Assembly (NCBI GenBank): GCA_964357355.1 | Contig: CAYHKY010000003.1 | Location: 1-35,142, forward strand | Direction of reading: 5' to 3' | Origin: CAYHKY01 sp964357355 | GTDB lineage: Bacteria > Patescibacteriota > Microgenomatia > UBA10105 | Length of the DNA stretch: 35,142 nt | Shown here: in pieces, positions 8,207 through 16,005 of the stretch | Numbering within the stretch: the stretch's first letter is position 1 | Layout: each line of letters begins with the position of its first letter | Notes under the pieces: generated by a model | Told to the model about the DNA's origin: nothing | What the model saw: only the letters and a program-made list of their open reading frames with translations | Database searches by the model: none | Position numbers and translations under genes: made by a program

Positions 8207-9670
8207 TTAAGTCGATCTTTTATTTAATAAGCCTTTGAGTCTTTCCACTATTGGGTTACCTTTCAGGTAATAAGACATAGATACCCCTTGCATTGTGGCT
8301 CCGCCGATTGATCCAAGCGGTCCAAACACAACACCGGGAGATGCCTGTACTAAAGGTTTAACCTTGAGCATTTCTTTGACTGCGCCGGCTACATTGGGAA
8401 TAGTCAGCATGATCGCAAGGCCTATAACCGCTGCAACACCCTCAGCTTGGTTGCCTCCCAAACCTGGCGGAACCCACAGATTTCCTTGGCTTGCGGTAGA
8501 GTGAGTAAGTATTGCTCCCAATAGAAGCATCGCTATAGTGATAGGAAATACTGCCAGGTTTGCGATTACTCCCCGGACCCAGGTACCAAACATATCGACA
8601 TTAGGAATCGCTCCGATCATCAGTTGCAGCGGGGCGAAGATAATACTGAATATGATTTGTATGTAAGCGGTGATGAGAAGTATAAATACTCGGAACATCG
8701 CAAAAATTACCGCTATTAAGACGATGAGAGCAACTAACACATTTGGAACTGCCAAACCTGCTGCTCCAGCGGCTGCTCCAGCCGGAATTGCAAAAGGTGC
8801 CAGTGGTGTAAATGCAAGCGGAACTCCGACTAAAAGCGTGGCTGCGATCCCCGAAATCAAGTTTAAAGGTACGCCACCAATAAAGCTGGTAAGGGCATTG
8901 ACACCTTCCCAACTCCACATGGCGCTCATGAGTGCCCAAACACCTCCACCTGTGTAATAGGAAATGACATCTGTTAACGAAGCATAACCACTCGGAAGGG
9001 CAGATCCTACTGCGGTGATCATGAAGAGGATTGTTAAATACATGGCGTCAATCAATAAGCCTGCAATAGCATAAGAAAAAGTGATAAGTACCAGTGTGAT
9101 GACCACTCTAGGAAGGGCGCTTTGAATTGATACCACAGTCCGCGGATCAATTTTTGCGCGAAATAAAACCATAAAACCTATCATCACCAATACCAGTATC
9201 AAGAAGCCGTAAGAGATGTTTCTGAAAGCCCGCCATACAGGCAGGATTGGTGTGAGTCCGCCAAAACCGATGCCTTGGGCATAGGCGGGTTTGACGATGC
9301 CGGCCCGTTGTCCCAGATCAGCTAAATATGTATGCGTGCTGGCCGGAGGGTTGGCATAAATTGAAGCCACGCTGTTTCCCAAAAATCCCAACACGCTTCC
9401 ATTGAAATTGTTAGCAGCTTCAGGATCATCAGTACAGGCGTTTGGCGGATGTCCAAGTAGACAAACCCAATCCCACAGTTGGGTGCGATTGACGGACGTG
9501 ACATATACGGGAGTTGAAAGGCTTTTTTGGTTTATGTAGTCCTGTCCGCTTTGTTTGTGGTCGTCAGCAGTCGGGAACATGCCGTTGGCATTTGCTAGCC
9601 GGGGGGTAAGATGTGCGGAAATAAAAAGAAATGATACGAGGGTGAAAGCAACTACCAAACACTTTCTCAT
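8207..9670 (-). CDS. TrbL/VirB6-like polytopic membrane protein of a type IV secretion-like system
   Basis: The 487-residue protein has an N-terminal signal sequence (MRKCLVVAFTLVSFLFISAH), a 120-residue extracytoplasmic segment with paired cysteines (VCLLGHPPNAC), then about eight hydrophobic segments from residue 150 to 430. The block after the first core helix (RAKIDPRTVVSIQSALPRVV, then ITLVLITFSYAIAGLLID) is characteristic, from memory, of CPR proteins annotated as TrbL/VirB6. VirB6 forms part of the inner-membrane channel of type IV secretion systems and of DNA-uptake relatives. Eight VirB2-like genes in the window support this context, although no VirB4 or VirD4 ATPase is present here. 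The C-terminal tail is basic and cytoplasmic. The function is inferred. Confidence 0.65.
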   Translation of the reverse strand: MRKCLVVAFTLVSFLFISAHLTPRLANANGMFPTADDHKQSGQDYINQKSLSTPVYVTSVNRTQLWDWVCLLGHPPNACTDDPEAANNFNGSVLGFLGNSVASIYANPPASTHTYLADLGQRAGIVKPAYAQGIGFGGLTPILPVWRAFRNISYGFLILVLVMIGFMVLFRAKIDPRTVVSIQSALPRVVITLVLITFSYAIAGLLIDAMYLTILFMITAVGSALPSGYASLTDVISYYTGGGVWALMSAMWSWEGVNALTSFIGGVPLNLISGIAATLLVGVPLAFTPLAPFAIPAGAAAGAAGLAVPNVLVALIVLIAVIFAMFRVFILLITAYIQIIFSIIFAPLQLMIGAIPNVDMFGTWVRGVIANLAVFPITIAMLLLGAILTHSTASQGNLWVPPGLGGNQAEGVAAVIGLAIMLTIPNVAGAVKEMLKVKPLVQASPGVVFGPLGSIGGATMQGVSMSYYLKGNPIVERLKGLLNKRST

Positions 9671-9678
9671 GTACCCAT

Positions 9679-9707
9679 ATTATGGATAAAGAGGTATCCA
9701 AAGTCAA
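9679..9707 (-). promoter_or_regulatory. Promoter of the VirB6-like gene
   Basis: On the minus strand, TTGACT (9707-9702), a 17-nt spacer and CATAAT (9684-9679) precede the ATG at 9670 by 8 nt. No Shine-Dalgarno site is present, so the message is probably leaderless. Confidence 0.6.
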
Positions 9708-10099
9708 GGCAGGGGAGAGGTATGCGGAGTAAAGAGTGACAAGGAGGGAATTTTTTGAAAATGGCGCGAATTTAGCGTAGCAAGTGGACAAGTAAGTTCG
9801 ATTGCGAGCGCTGCGATAAAGGCGTCACCCAGAGACATATCGTAGGAATATCTGAGAGAACCAACGTGTTGAGCTGTTTTTAACGTGGGAGAAATAATTT
9901 CGATACCATTAACTATTTCCTCGATCGTTTCTCTTTGTTCACCGTTTAGTTGGGCACTTTTTCCGGAGTAGACCTCACCAAGTATGACAATAGATGTGAC
10001 TAATTCGTTGTTAAATTGAATTTGGGCGTAAAGTGTATCCAGTCTTTGTTTTCGGCGAAGGTAATCAATAAATACGGAGGCATCAATAATTATTTTCAT
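9704..10099 (-). CDS. PIN-domain ribonuclease toxin (VapC-like)
   Basis: This 131-residue PIN protein begins MKIIIDASVFIDYL, with the first catalytic Asp in IDAS. Glu follows in VILGEVYSG, Asp in SLGDAFIAALA and a weaker last position in ATLNSRHF, where Asn stands where a fourth acid is often seen. It lies 4 nt behind the AbrB-type antitoxin gene and is surely co-transcribed with it. The 3' end overlaps the -35 region of the VirB6-like gene's promoter, so the two loci are tightly packed. Confidence 0.85.
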   Translation of the reverse strand: MKIIIDASVFIDYLRRKQRLDTLYAQIQFNNELVTSIVILGEVYSGKSAQLNGEQRETIEEIVNGIEIISPTLKTAQHVGSLRYSYDMSLGDAFIAALAIELTCPLATLNSRHFQKIPSLSLFTPHTSPLP

Positions 10100-10103
10100 G
10101 ATA

Positions 10104-10424
10104 TTACCAGTTTAGTTTTTTCCAACGCCTCTTTTCTGCTTTAAGCATTCTTTTTCTTGCTACATCATCTTCTTTTGTCCATAACTCTTCGCCTTTCAGA
10201 GCCAACTTCTTTAAGACTTCGCGATATTCTGCCGGGGAATACTTAGGTTTGATAACCAGAGGTGAGGAAGTAATCGTTGTGTGTACAAGAGGAGTGATAA
10301 TGATTCTATTTTGTTCAAGTGTCAAATTTAGCGGGGTACCTGGCACGATTCCTAGAGCCTCCCGAACTTTTTTAGGTAGGGTAATTTGTCCTCTTGTCAT
10401 GGGAGTAACTATTGTATTAAGCAT
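10104..10424 (-). CDS. SpoVT/AbrB-type antitoxin (VapB-like)
   Basis: The first 45 residues form a swapped-hairpin AbrB DNA-binding domain (TRGQITLPKKVREALGIVPG, then TPLNLTLEQNRIIITPL). A linker and a basic helical tail (RKRMLKAEKRRWKKLNW), likely toxin-binding, follow. The total is 106 residues. The gene directly precedes the PIN toxin gene. It starts 6 nt after the -10 of a strong promoter overlapped by a near-perfect palindrome, consistent with autorepression by the toxin-antitoxin complex. Confidence 0.88.
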   Translation of the reverse strand: MLNTIVTPMTRGQITLPKKVREALGIVPGTPLNLTLEQNRIIITPLVHTTITSSPLVIKPKYSPAEYREVLKKLALKGEELWTKEDDVARKRMLKAEKRRWKKLNW

Positions 10425-10460
10425 ATTTTCATACTAGCATGAAAATCATACTTTTGTCAA
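10425..10460 (-). promoter_or_regulatory. Promoter and palindromic operator of AbrB/PIN module
   Basis: On the minus strand, TTGACA (10460-10455), an 18-nt spacer and TAGTAT (10436-10431) lie exactly 6 nt before the ATG at 10424. The 22-bp sequence 10425-10446 is an imperfect palindrome (ATTTTCAT arm, CTAG centre, ATGAAAAT arm, one mismatched pair) covering the -10 and the start point, as expected for an AbrB-type autorepressor site. Confidence 0.75.
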
Positions 10461-10488
10461 CTTATGGGAGAGGGTTACAGAAAGGGGG

Positions 10489-10803
10489 TTAAAATGTCAC
10501 TATGCGGAAGGTTTTGAGCGTTTCAAGCCCGGTGAACGATGCAATGATATTGAGAATTATAAATGCCGAAACCAGAAGCACCATTCCCAGGAAAGCTGCT
10601 GTCATTGTGCCTTTCGCAGCTTCAGCAGCCTTGGCATTACCGCCGGAGAAGAGATAACGAAATCCGCCTACCAAAAGCATTGCCAAAAATACAAATCCGG
10701 CTAGGGATGCAACTACCAGGATGAAACGCTCAAACAGCGGTTCCAGACATTTGATTTGGGCAACTTCAGTCGTCAGACAAGGATTACCGATGATTGATGG
10801 CAT
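10489..10803 (-). CDS. VirB2/TrbC-like T4SS pilin family protein
   Basis: This 104-residue protein has two hydrophobic segments (FILVVASLAGFVFLAMLLVG and FLGMVLLVSAFIILNIIA) separated by a small polar loop with a GG(N/D) motif and alternating Ala/Lys (SGGNAKAAEAAKGTM). This is the hallmark of the CPR 'type IV secretion system pilin' family related to VirB2/TrbC. There is no cleavable signal peptide; instead a short N-terminal stretch with two Cys (C9 and C19). It is the last of a pair with the gene at 10881-11273, but a terminator lies between them, so it is probably transcribed separately. Confidence 0.75.
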   Translation of the reverse strand: MPSIIGNPCLTTEVAQIKCLEPLFERFILVVASLAGFVFLAMLLVGGFRYLFSGGNAKAAEAAKGTMTAAFLGMVLLVSAFIILNIIASFTGLETLKTFRIVTF

Positions 10804-10824
10804 AGATACTTATAATCATACCAT

Positions 10825-10854
10825 AAAAAAAGACCCCCGCAGGAGTCTTTTTTT
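10825..10854 (-). terminator. Rho-independent terminator (bidirectional)
   Basis: Seven A, GAC, a CC/GG inner pair, a 4-nt loop, then GTC and seven T form a hairpin with A- and T-runs on both sides. It lies 26 nt past the stop of the minus-strand pilin gene at 10881 and before the next minus-strand gene. Confidence 0.8.
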
Positions 10855-10880
10855 ATGAATATTATAAAATACGATTTTGA

Positions 10881-11273
10881 TTATACGCCGGTTCCGGGAT
10901 TTTTGATGGTCGGAATCGGGACATTGCCTTTCAAGAGATCAAATCCGATGAATTGGCCAACGAGTAACATGATCGCCCAGGCTGCAGCGACGATAATAAG
11001 ACCGACAATTGCGGCAGTTATTTTGTTACGGGCCGCTTCCATGCCGGCTTTGTCTCCGCCTGAGGTGATCCATTGGATACCGCCTAATATCAGGAACAAG
11101 AAAGCCAAAACTGCAGCGACTAACAGTAAAATACCCACAATTGCTGAAATGACACTACCGAGTTCAACATTGGGATAGTTGACCGGTGGCGGAACATTCA
11201 ACGCTGCATGTGCCGCTTGCGGTAGTAAAAATGTATATACGATAGTTTGGATGCCTACGAGCAGCTTTTTCAT
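10881..11273 (-). CDS. VirB2/TrbC-like T4SS pilin family protein
   Basis: The 130-residue protein starts with a signal peptide (MKKLLVGIQTIVYTFLLPQA, AHA cleavage-like site). Two hydrophobic helices follow, joined by a polar GGD loop (WITSGGDKAGMEAARNKI), then a hydrophobic end (GLIIVAAAWAIMLLVGQFIG) and a short tail. I chose the ATG at 11273 over the upstream in-frame alternative because an excellent Shine-Dalgarno (AGGAGG, 11285-11280) sits 6 nt before it and the signal peptide begins there. The strong ribosome site suggests high expression, as for a structural pilin. A terminator follows 26 nt after the stop. Confidence 0.82.
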   Translation of the reverse strand: MKKLLVGIQTIVYTFLLPQAAHAALNVPPPVNYPNVELGSVISAIVGILLLVAAVLAFLFLILGGIQWITSGGDKAGMEAARNKITAAIVGLIIVAAAWAIMLLVGQFIGFDLLKGNVPIPTIKNPGTGV

Positions 11274-11318
11274 GTATATCCTCCTAATTAATAACAATTA
11301 AAGACTATTATAGATGAC

Positions 11319-11348
11319 TTGTCAATAGGAGAGAGTCTCGGGTACAAT
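11319..11348 (+). promoter_or_regulatory. Promoter of spermidine-synthase-like gene
   Basis: TTGTCA at 11319-11324, an 18-nt spacer and TACAAT at 11343-11348 end 6 nt before the ATG at 11355. TTGTCA overlaps, on the other strand, a TTGACA that could serve the divergent pilin gene. Confidence 0.65.
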
Positions 11349-11354
11349 GCGCTG

Positions 11355-12911
11355 ATGAGTAAAGTGCCGAAGATCGAAAAGGTAAACACTCAAATTATAG
11401 TCGCCAAGATGCGTATCAGACCGACGATTGTGGTTTTTGTCACTAATTTTTGCCTAATGACTTTGGAATTGGTAGCCGGACGGATGATTGCACCTTACGT
11501 CGGCGTCTCACTTTATACTTGGACTGCAGTTATTGGAGTGGTTTTAACAGGTGTGACTGTCGGATATTGGTGGGGAGGAAAAGCTGCAGATAGTCCTGCG
11601 GTGGTCGCATTTGGGGCCATGATGGTGTTTGCCAGTGGTATATTTACATTAGTAACCCTGGTGTTTGTGCAGACAATGGGAATAAGTATTACGTTATTGC
11701 CCCTCCCTTATGTAGTGAAAGTGCTTTTGGTTAGCAGTGTATTTTTCTTTCCCAGTTTTCTCCTCGGGGCGATTTCACCGATTGCTGCCAGGCTCAATAT
11801 CGATGAGTTGGCAACCGCAGGCAAAAGGGTCGGCAGCGTATATGCGGCATCGGCCATGGGTTCAATTATTGGAACCTATGCCACCGGTTTTTTCTTGATT
11901 TCCCATCTGGGGGTGCGGATGGTGGTTGTGTTAGTTGCCTGCATCCTTATTGTGATGGGATTATTTCTGGTTGCTCCTTTGGGTCTTATGAAAAAGAAAC
12001 AAATAGGAGGAGTACTTTTATTTGTAGGAATATTTGCGATAGGGATTTTTAGCAATGTAAATACATGTTTTCGGGAAAGCAATTATTACTGCATCAAAGT
12101 CCGCGATGAACAAAAAGACGGAAAGCTGTATAAATACCTGGTTTTGGATAAACTCATTCACAGTATTACTAATATAGACGATCCGACAGACATTTCTTAC
12201 GAGTACGGTAAATTTTTTAGCCTGATGTATAAGGTGACTAAGTCACAAGATGCCGAAGTATTATTTCTGGGTGGGGGAGCGTATACTGTGCCCAGATTTA
12301 TTATGCATGAATACCCCAAAGCGCGGGTCGATGTGGTTGAGATTGATCCGGCCGTCAGTGAAACAGCTTTCAATGAGTTTGATGTGCCTCGCATTTCGGG
12401 ACTTACCACACATACCCTTGATGCGCGTATCCTCCTTGCCGATCCGGCATTTGAGAAGCGTTACCGGCTCATTTATGGAGATGCTTTTTCAGATATGTCA
12501 ATTCCTTATCATTTAACGACGGCGGAGTTTATTAAGCTGGTAAGCAACCATTTGGAAGAAGAAGGATATTATGTGGTTAATGTGATTGACAGTCTTGAAC
12601 CCGGGTTATTTGTCAGCGCGTACTTAAAGACACTTTCAATAACTTTTGACCAGGTGTATTTATTTGAGCCGCAACCAAAAACAAGTGACCAGCATGGCAG
12701 ACGTACCCTCGTGATCGTTGCAGGACGGCACCCATTGCCAAAAAATGAGCTCATGCGTGTGGCAGCAGAGTCCAAGTTTCCTTGGGATATTACATTCCAA
12801 CCGTTTGGGGATAAAACAAAAGAGTTATTTAATAAAAAAACACCTACACTTACAGATGATTTTGCCCCAGTTGATAACCTCATTGCGCCTGTATTTGCAG
12901 CCATGCAATAG
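11355..12911 (+). CDS. Membrane-anchored spermidine-synthase-like protein (fused MFS/SpeE type)
   Basis: The 518-residue protein has about seven membrane helices in residues 20-230 (for example FVTNFCLMTLELVAGRMIAP, then GVVLTGVTVGYWWGGKAA). A soluble C-terminal Rossmann methyltransferase-like domain of the polyamine aminopropyltransferase family follows. There the nucleotide-binding glycine loop is VLFLGGGAYTVPRFI, the acidic strand end is VDVVEIDPAV, and the DA of the third motif lies in LIYGDAFSD. True spermidine synthases have an Asp that activates the amine; here the equivalent region reads GDAFSD, so activity is plausible but unproven. The start at 11355 is chosen because the promoter's -10 lies 6 nt upstream. 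It is the only plus-strand gene within the pilin cluster. Confidence 0.78.
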   Translation: MSKVPKIEKVNTQIIVAKMRIRPTIVVFVTNFCLMTLELVAGRMIAPYVGVSLYTWTAVIGVVLTGVTVGYWWGGKAADSPAVVAFGAMMVFASGIFTLVTLVFVQTMGISITLLPLPYVVKVLLVSSVFFFPSFLLGAISPIAARLNIDELATAGKRVGSVYAASAMGSIIGTYATGFFLISHLGVRMVVVLVACILIVMGLFLVAPLGLMKKKQIGGVLLFVGIFAIGIFSNVNTCFRESNYYCIKVRDEQKDGKLYKYLVLDKLIHSITNIDDPTDISYEYGKFFSLMYKVTKSQDAEVLFLGGGAYTVPRFIMHEYPKARVDVVEIDPAVSETAFNEFDVPRISGLTTHTLDARILLADPAFEKRYRLIYGDAFSDMSIPYHLTTAEFIKLVSNHLEEEGYYVVNVIDSLEPGLFVSAYLKTLSITFDQVYLFEPQPKTSDQHGRRTLVIVAGRHPLPKNELMRVAAESKFPWDITFQPFGDKTKELFNKKTPTLTDDFAPVDNLIAPVFAAMQ

Positions 12912-12923
12912 ACAATTCAAATA

Positions 12924-13277
12924 TTAAAGATTTTTACCGGTGATGGTAGGAAGAATGAAATTGGGGAAGTCTAACCCCACAAACTTTCCGACCAGTAGCA
13001 TGATGGCCCAGACGGCTGCCAGGATAATGAGTCCAATCATTGCTTGCGTCATGCGCTCCTGGGCGTTTTGCAGAGCGGTTTTGTCACCGCTCGCGGTTAT
13101 CCAGCGAATCGCGCCAAACATGAAATGGAATAATGCCATCACAAATCCGATGACCAGAAACAACCCGATGAGCGCGCTGATGATGTTACTGACAATTTTT
13201 GCGCCGTCTCCGGTTCCCACCGCCGGGTCAAGTGCCGGATTGGTAATTGCTGCGAATGCTTGTTTTACTGGCCACAT
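12924..13277 (-). CDS. VirB2/TrbC-like T4SS pilin family protein
   Basis: This 117-residue protein begins MWPVKQAFAAITNPAL without a classical signal peptide. It has two hydrophobic segments around a polar loop (WITASGDKTALQNAQERM) and ends GLIILAAVWAIMLLVGKFVG plus a short tail. The second helix and tail closely match those of the protein at 10881-11273 (WAIMLLVG(K/Q)F(V/I)G), so the two are recent paralogues. It is the last gene of a four-gene pilin operon; its ATG follows the previous stop in a TAATATG junction. It converges on the spermidine-synthase-like gene with a 12-nt gap. Confidence 0.8.
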   Translation of the reverse strand: MWPVKQAFAAITNPALDPAVGTGDGAKIVSNIISALIGLFLVIGFVMALFHFMFGAIRWITASGDKTALQNAQERMTQAMIGLIILAAVWAIMLLVGKFVGLDFPNFILPTITGKNL

Positions 13278-13278
13278 A

Positions 13279-13677
13279 TTATTTTAACTCCAACACTCCC
13301 AAGAGTGATGCCGGGTCAAGAAAACTCTTGAAACCAAAAAGTGCTGCAGTTAAAGAGATAATTGCATATCCTCCCACCACGATCAATAATCCGATGATGG
13401 CATGCGTCAGGCGATCCTGGGCTTTGGTCAGCCGGCTCTTGTCGCCTGATGCAGAGAGCCATTCATAGCCGCCGATAATAAACATAAATATGAAGTAAAT
13501 GCCTGCGGCTACCGTGATGACTCCGACCAAAAAAGAAACAATTGTAGCCAGCGCTTCAAGGGGTCCGCTTGATTTGCCGGTCCAAGTGGAAGTGTCAAAT
13601 GGTCCCAAGCCATCGCCGCCAATTGTACCAATGTCCTTTGGAACTTGAGCAAGTAAATTATTTGTTAACACTCTCAT
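13279..13677 (-). CDS. VirB2/TrbC-like T4SS pilin family protein
   Basis: The 132-residue protein has an N-terminal polar region (MRVLTNNLLAQVPKDIGTIG) of about 45 residues, then two hydrophobic helices separated by a polar loop (WLSASGDKSRLTKAQDRL) and the typical second helix (HAIIGLLIVVGGYAIISLTA). The frame is open upstream into the preceding gene, but the ATG at 13677 sits in a TAATATG junction with that gene's stop, the same junction as the next gene downstream. I take it as the start. It is third in the operon. Confidence 0.78.
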   Translation of the reverse strand: MRVLTNNLLAQVPKDIGTIGGDGLGPFDTSTWTGKSSGPLEALATIVSFLVGVITVAAGIYFIFMFIIGGYEWLSASGDKSRLTKAQDRLTHAIIGLLIVVGGYAIISLTAALFGFKSFLDPASLLGVLELK

Positions 13678-13678
13678 A

Positions 13679-14092
13679 TTATTTAGGTCCGTAAATCTTA
13701 GGATTGAGAATTGCTCCAGCATCTCCAAACAACAGCAATCCCGCAATTGCAGCAATCACCAAGGAACTGATGACGATCAGGAGTCCAAAAAGTGATTGCC
13801 AGATACTGCTCCATGCCTCAGTAATTTTTTTCGTATCGCCACCGGCATTCATAAAACCCAAACCTCCGTTAATTATCCGAAACAACGCAAATATGCCAGC
13901 TAGCACAAAAATGAGGCGTAAGAGGTTGTTTAAAAGTGTCACTAGTCCGCCGCCTGGACCCAATGACCCTCCAGGTAGGGGATTTGTGACAGTTCCGAAA
14001 GGATCTGCAGCAAAAACAGGAGTTATTAGAATAGAATTTAAAGCAAGTGACGTGCCAAAGATAATGGTTTGCATGCGTTGACGAGCATTCAT
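13679..14092 (-). CDS. VirB2/TrbC-like T4SS pilin family protein
   Basis: The 137-residue protein has a signal-peptide-like start (MQTIIFGTSLALNSILITP, then VFAA), a Gly/Pro-rich linker (NPLPGGSLGPGGG) and two hydrophobic helices around a polar loop with GGD (MNAGGDTKKITEAWSSI). The second helix ends LIVISSLVIAAIAGLLLFG. The start is taken at the ATG at 14092; a TTG at 14104 overlapping the previous stop is the alternative. It is second in the operon, between two paralogues. Trp replaces the usual Ala in the loop, so it is one of the more divergent members. Confidence 0.75.
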   Translation of the reverse strand: MNARQRMQTIIFGTSLALNSILITPVFAADPFGTVTNPLPGGSLGPGGGLVTLLNNLLRLIFVLAGIFALFRIINGGLGFMNAGGDTKKITEAWSSIWQSLFGLLIVISSLVIAAIAGLLLFGDAGAILNPKIYGPK

Positions 14093-14100
14093 AATATTTA

Positions 14101-14436
14101 TCAATTGATACCGGGATTTAAGATATTAAATCCGGTAATTTTACTGACAATCTCTATTATAAAATAAGCGCCGAAAATTATCACTAGGCCGATGATAGCT
14201 GCAGTAAATGCCTGTTGGCTTTGAGCTGCTTTTTCACCTTCCATGGCGCCTGCATGCTGCACAAAACGTATTCCCGCAAAAACTATACCCACAAGGGCAA
14301 TTACTCCGGCAAAGGTTAAAATATTGGGGAGTAAGACATTAACCAGAAACCCCAGCGAGGTGAAGCCTTGAGTGGCAGGAACAAATGTTTTGCCGATATC
14401 GACTTGTGCCTGAACATCTTTGATAAGTGGCCACAT
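14101..14436 (-). CDS. VirB2/TrbC-like T4SS pilin family protein
   Basis: The 111-residue protein starts MWPLIKDVQAQVDIGKTF. It has two hydrophobic helices (FLVNVLLPNILTFAGVIALV and IIGLVIIFGAYFIIEIVSKI) around a polar loop (VQHAGAMEGEKAAQSQQAF). The loop has AGAMEG where paralogues have GG(D/N), a divergent variant. I place the start at the ATG at 14436 because a good promoter ends 6 nt before it. It heads the four-gene pilin operon reading to 12924. The MWP start is shared with the last gene of the operon. Confidence 0.75.
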   Translation of the reverse strand: MWPLIKDVQAQVDIGKTFVPATQGFTSLGFLVNVLLPNILTFAGVIALVGIVFAGIRFVQHAGAMEGEKAAQSQQAFTAAIIGLVIIFGAYFIIEIVSKITGFNILNPGIN

Positions 14437-14442
14437 ACTTCG

Positions 14443-14472
14443 ATTGTATACCCCTTTTACGCCGGTTTGCAA
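14443..14472 (-). promoter_or_regulatory. Promoter of four-gene pilin operon
   Basis: On the minus strand, TTGCAA (14472-14467), an 18-nt spacer and TACAAT (14448-14443) end 6 nt before the ATG at 14436. Spacing and -10 sequence equal those of the gene at 11355. Confidence 0.6.
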
Positions 14473-14576
14473 GCCTATACTATTTTTATTCCCGCACAAT
14501 TCCCGAAATATTCACGCACCTCTTTTTTAGCAATACGTGACAAATTAGCAGATTTGGACTAAGATAGTATTTGTTC

Positions 14577-15140
14577 ATGCGTAAAGATAGTCAAGAACTC
14601 ATCAAACGCTTACTTAGTAGGGATCGGCGTGCAGTATCTGAATTTTATACCGGGTATAGCAACTGGTTGCGCCGATACATTTCCCATAAGGTGGCAAATT
14701 CTGAGGATGCTGAGGAGATCATGCAGGATGTCCTGTTTGCATTTCTTGAGAGCCTGCGTGATTTTACAGGTAAAGCCAGCCTGAAAACGTACCTTTGTGC
14801 CATTACCAATCATAAGATAATTGATTATTACCGCCGGAAAAAAATTAAACGAGTTGTATTTTCACAACTACCACCTCGAATTGAGCAACTGATCGCGGAA
14901 GTTGTAAATTACGAGGAAATTGTGGATAATCAATTGCTTGCACAGAAGATCGCCAGTGTCTTTAACAAACTATCTCCTACCCATGCCCGCGCTCTCAAGC
15001 TTAAGTACATGGAAGGTCTATCTGTCATCCAAATTGCCAAAAATATGGCATGTTCTCTAAAAGCTGCCGAATCAGCACTTTTTCGCGCCCGCAAATCATT
15101 TGTAAAATTGTACATAGGTAGTGAAAGGGGTTTTAAATGA
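14577..15140 (+). CDS. ECF-type RNA polymerase sigma factor
   Basis: The 187-residue protein has sigma region 2 at about residues 15-90 (YTGYSNWLRRYISHKVANSE, DAEEIMQDVLFAFLESLRDF, then LKTYLCAITNHKIIDYYRRK). Region 4 lies at about 120-180 (FNKLSPTHARALKLKYMEGL, then IAKNMACSLKAAESALFRAR), and there is no region 3, as in extracytoplasmic-function sigma factors. The ATG at 14577 is chosen because a -10-like TAGTAT (14565-14570) ends 6 nt before it. The stop overlaps the next start (ATGA), so the following membrane protein is made with it and may be its regulator. It may control pilin or envelope genes nearby; no target promoter motif is clear from one window. Confidence 0.88.
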   Translation: MRKDSQELIKRLLSRDRRAVSEFYTGYSNWLRRYISHKVANSEDAEEIMQDVLFAFLESLRDFTGKASLKTYLCAITNHKIIDYYRRKKIKRVVFSQLPPRIEQLIAEVVNYEEIVDNQLLAQKIASVFNKLSPTHARALKLKYMEGLSVIQIAKNMACSLKAAESALFRARKSFVKLYIGSERGFK

Positions 15141-15370
15141 GTGATGACCCGCTTTATCAAAAATTTATGAACCGGTGGGAAGAAGTGACTGAGTTGCCAA
15201 CACAACAAGTCGGAGCTCTGACACCCCTTTACAAGCGGACCGTTCGTTTTTTCAAGGTTGATCCTTGGCGGATACTCATGCCTGCATCTTTTGTCCTGGC
15301 AGCACTGGTTGCTCTGGTGTTACAGGTGACCACGGTGCAAATTGCCTCGTTCTTGCAGCGTGGTTTTTGA
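15137..15370 (+). CDS. Small single-pass membrane protein coupled to sigma factor (possible anti-sigma)
   Basis: The 77-residue protein has about 50 cytoplasmic residues, including MSDDPLYQKFMNRWEEVTEL, then one membrane helix (RILMPASFVLAALVALVLQV) and a short outer tail. Its ATG overlaps the sigma factor stop, the usual position of anti-sigma genes. A short N-terminal sigma-binding helix followed by one membrane pass would fit an anti-sigma factor, but no zinc-binding HxxxCxxC motif is present. The role is inferred from position only. Confidence 0.7.
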   Translation: MSDDPLYQKFMNRWEEVTELPTQQVGALTPLYKRTVRFFKVDPWRILMPASFVLAALVALVLQVTTVQIASFLQRGF

Positions 15371-15371
15371 C

Positions 15372-15992
15372 ATGGAGAGAGTTGCCGCACTGTTTAAATT
15401 AGTCCTCGCATTTACCAAAAATGTTTGGGGAAGTGTTCGCCGTCCTTACGCTACTTACAGGCAATTTGACCGGGAAGATCCTTATCAACTTCTCATTCAC
15501 ATGGGGCTCATTGCTCTCTACTTTTTTCTGGTTTCGCCGGTCAAGCTCAGAACTCTTCATCCTTTTATTTTATCTCTCAATGTGTCGCGGTTATTTACAG
15601 TTAGTTTGACCACATATATAGGTATTTGTTTGCTGTTACTGGTTTTGGGAAAAATGGTGGGCGGTAAACCAAACTTGCGCGCAATTCTACTCGGGTGGGG
15701 TTATTCACTGATACCCACCCTTATCTGGTTTTTTGCCACCTCACTTTTTTATCTTCTGCTACCGCCACCGCGGACGGAAACCATTTTGGGTCGTTCCTTC
15801 AGTCTAATTTTTAATACTTTTTCCCTTTCGCTCTTTTTTTGGAAAGGCATGCTTTATTACCTGACGCTTAGATTTGGTATGAAACTTGACCTAAGACAGA
15901 TATCAGTTATTTCGGTGATATTTTTACCCCTATTAGTCGTTTACGCTGTCCTCATGTACCGTTTTCACATCTTCAGAGTTCCGTTTGTGTGA
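15372..15992 (+). CDS. Yip1-like polytopic membrane protein
   Basis: The 206-residue protein begins 1 nt after the previous stop, at the ATG at 15372. It opens with a short amphipathic region containing an RRPYATYRQF motif typical of bacterial Yip1-domain proteins. Five or so hydrophobic segments follow (LLIHMGLIALYFFLVSPVKL, LTTYIGICLLLLVLGKMVGG, and others). Bacterial Yip1 proteins are of unknown function. Third gene of the sigma-factor operon, it may take part in the sensory or anti-sigma side of that system. Confidence 0.7.
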   Translation: MERVAALFKLVLAFTKNVWGSVRRPYATYRQFDREDPYQLLIHMGLIALYFFLVSPVKLRTLHPFILSLNVSRLFTVSLTTYIGICLLLLVLGKMVGGKPNLRAILLGWGYSLIPTLIWFFATSLFYLLLPPPRTETILGRSFSLIFNTFSLSLFFWKGMLYYLTLRFGMKLDLRQISVISVIFLPLLVVYAVLMYRFHIFRVPFV

Positions 15993-16005
15993 AGGATTTT
16001 TAATA

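Noticed and set aside
8601..8957. 112- and 95-codon ORFs overlapping the VirB6-like gene
   Set aside because: Composition follows from the membrane-helix codons of the real gene in another frame; no motif or start signal.
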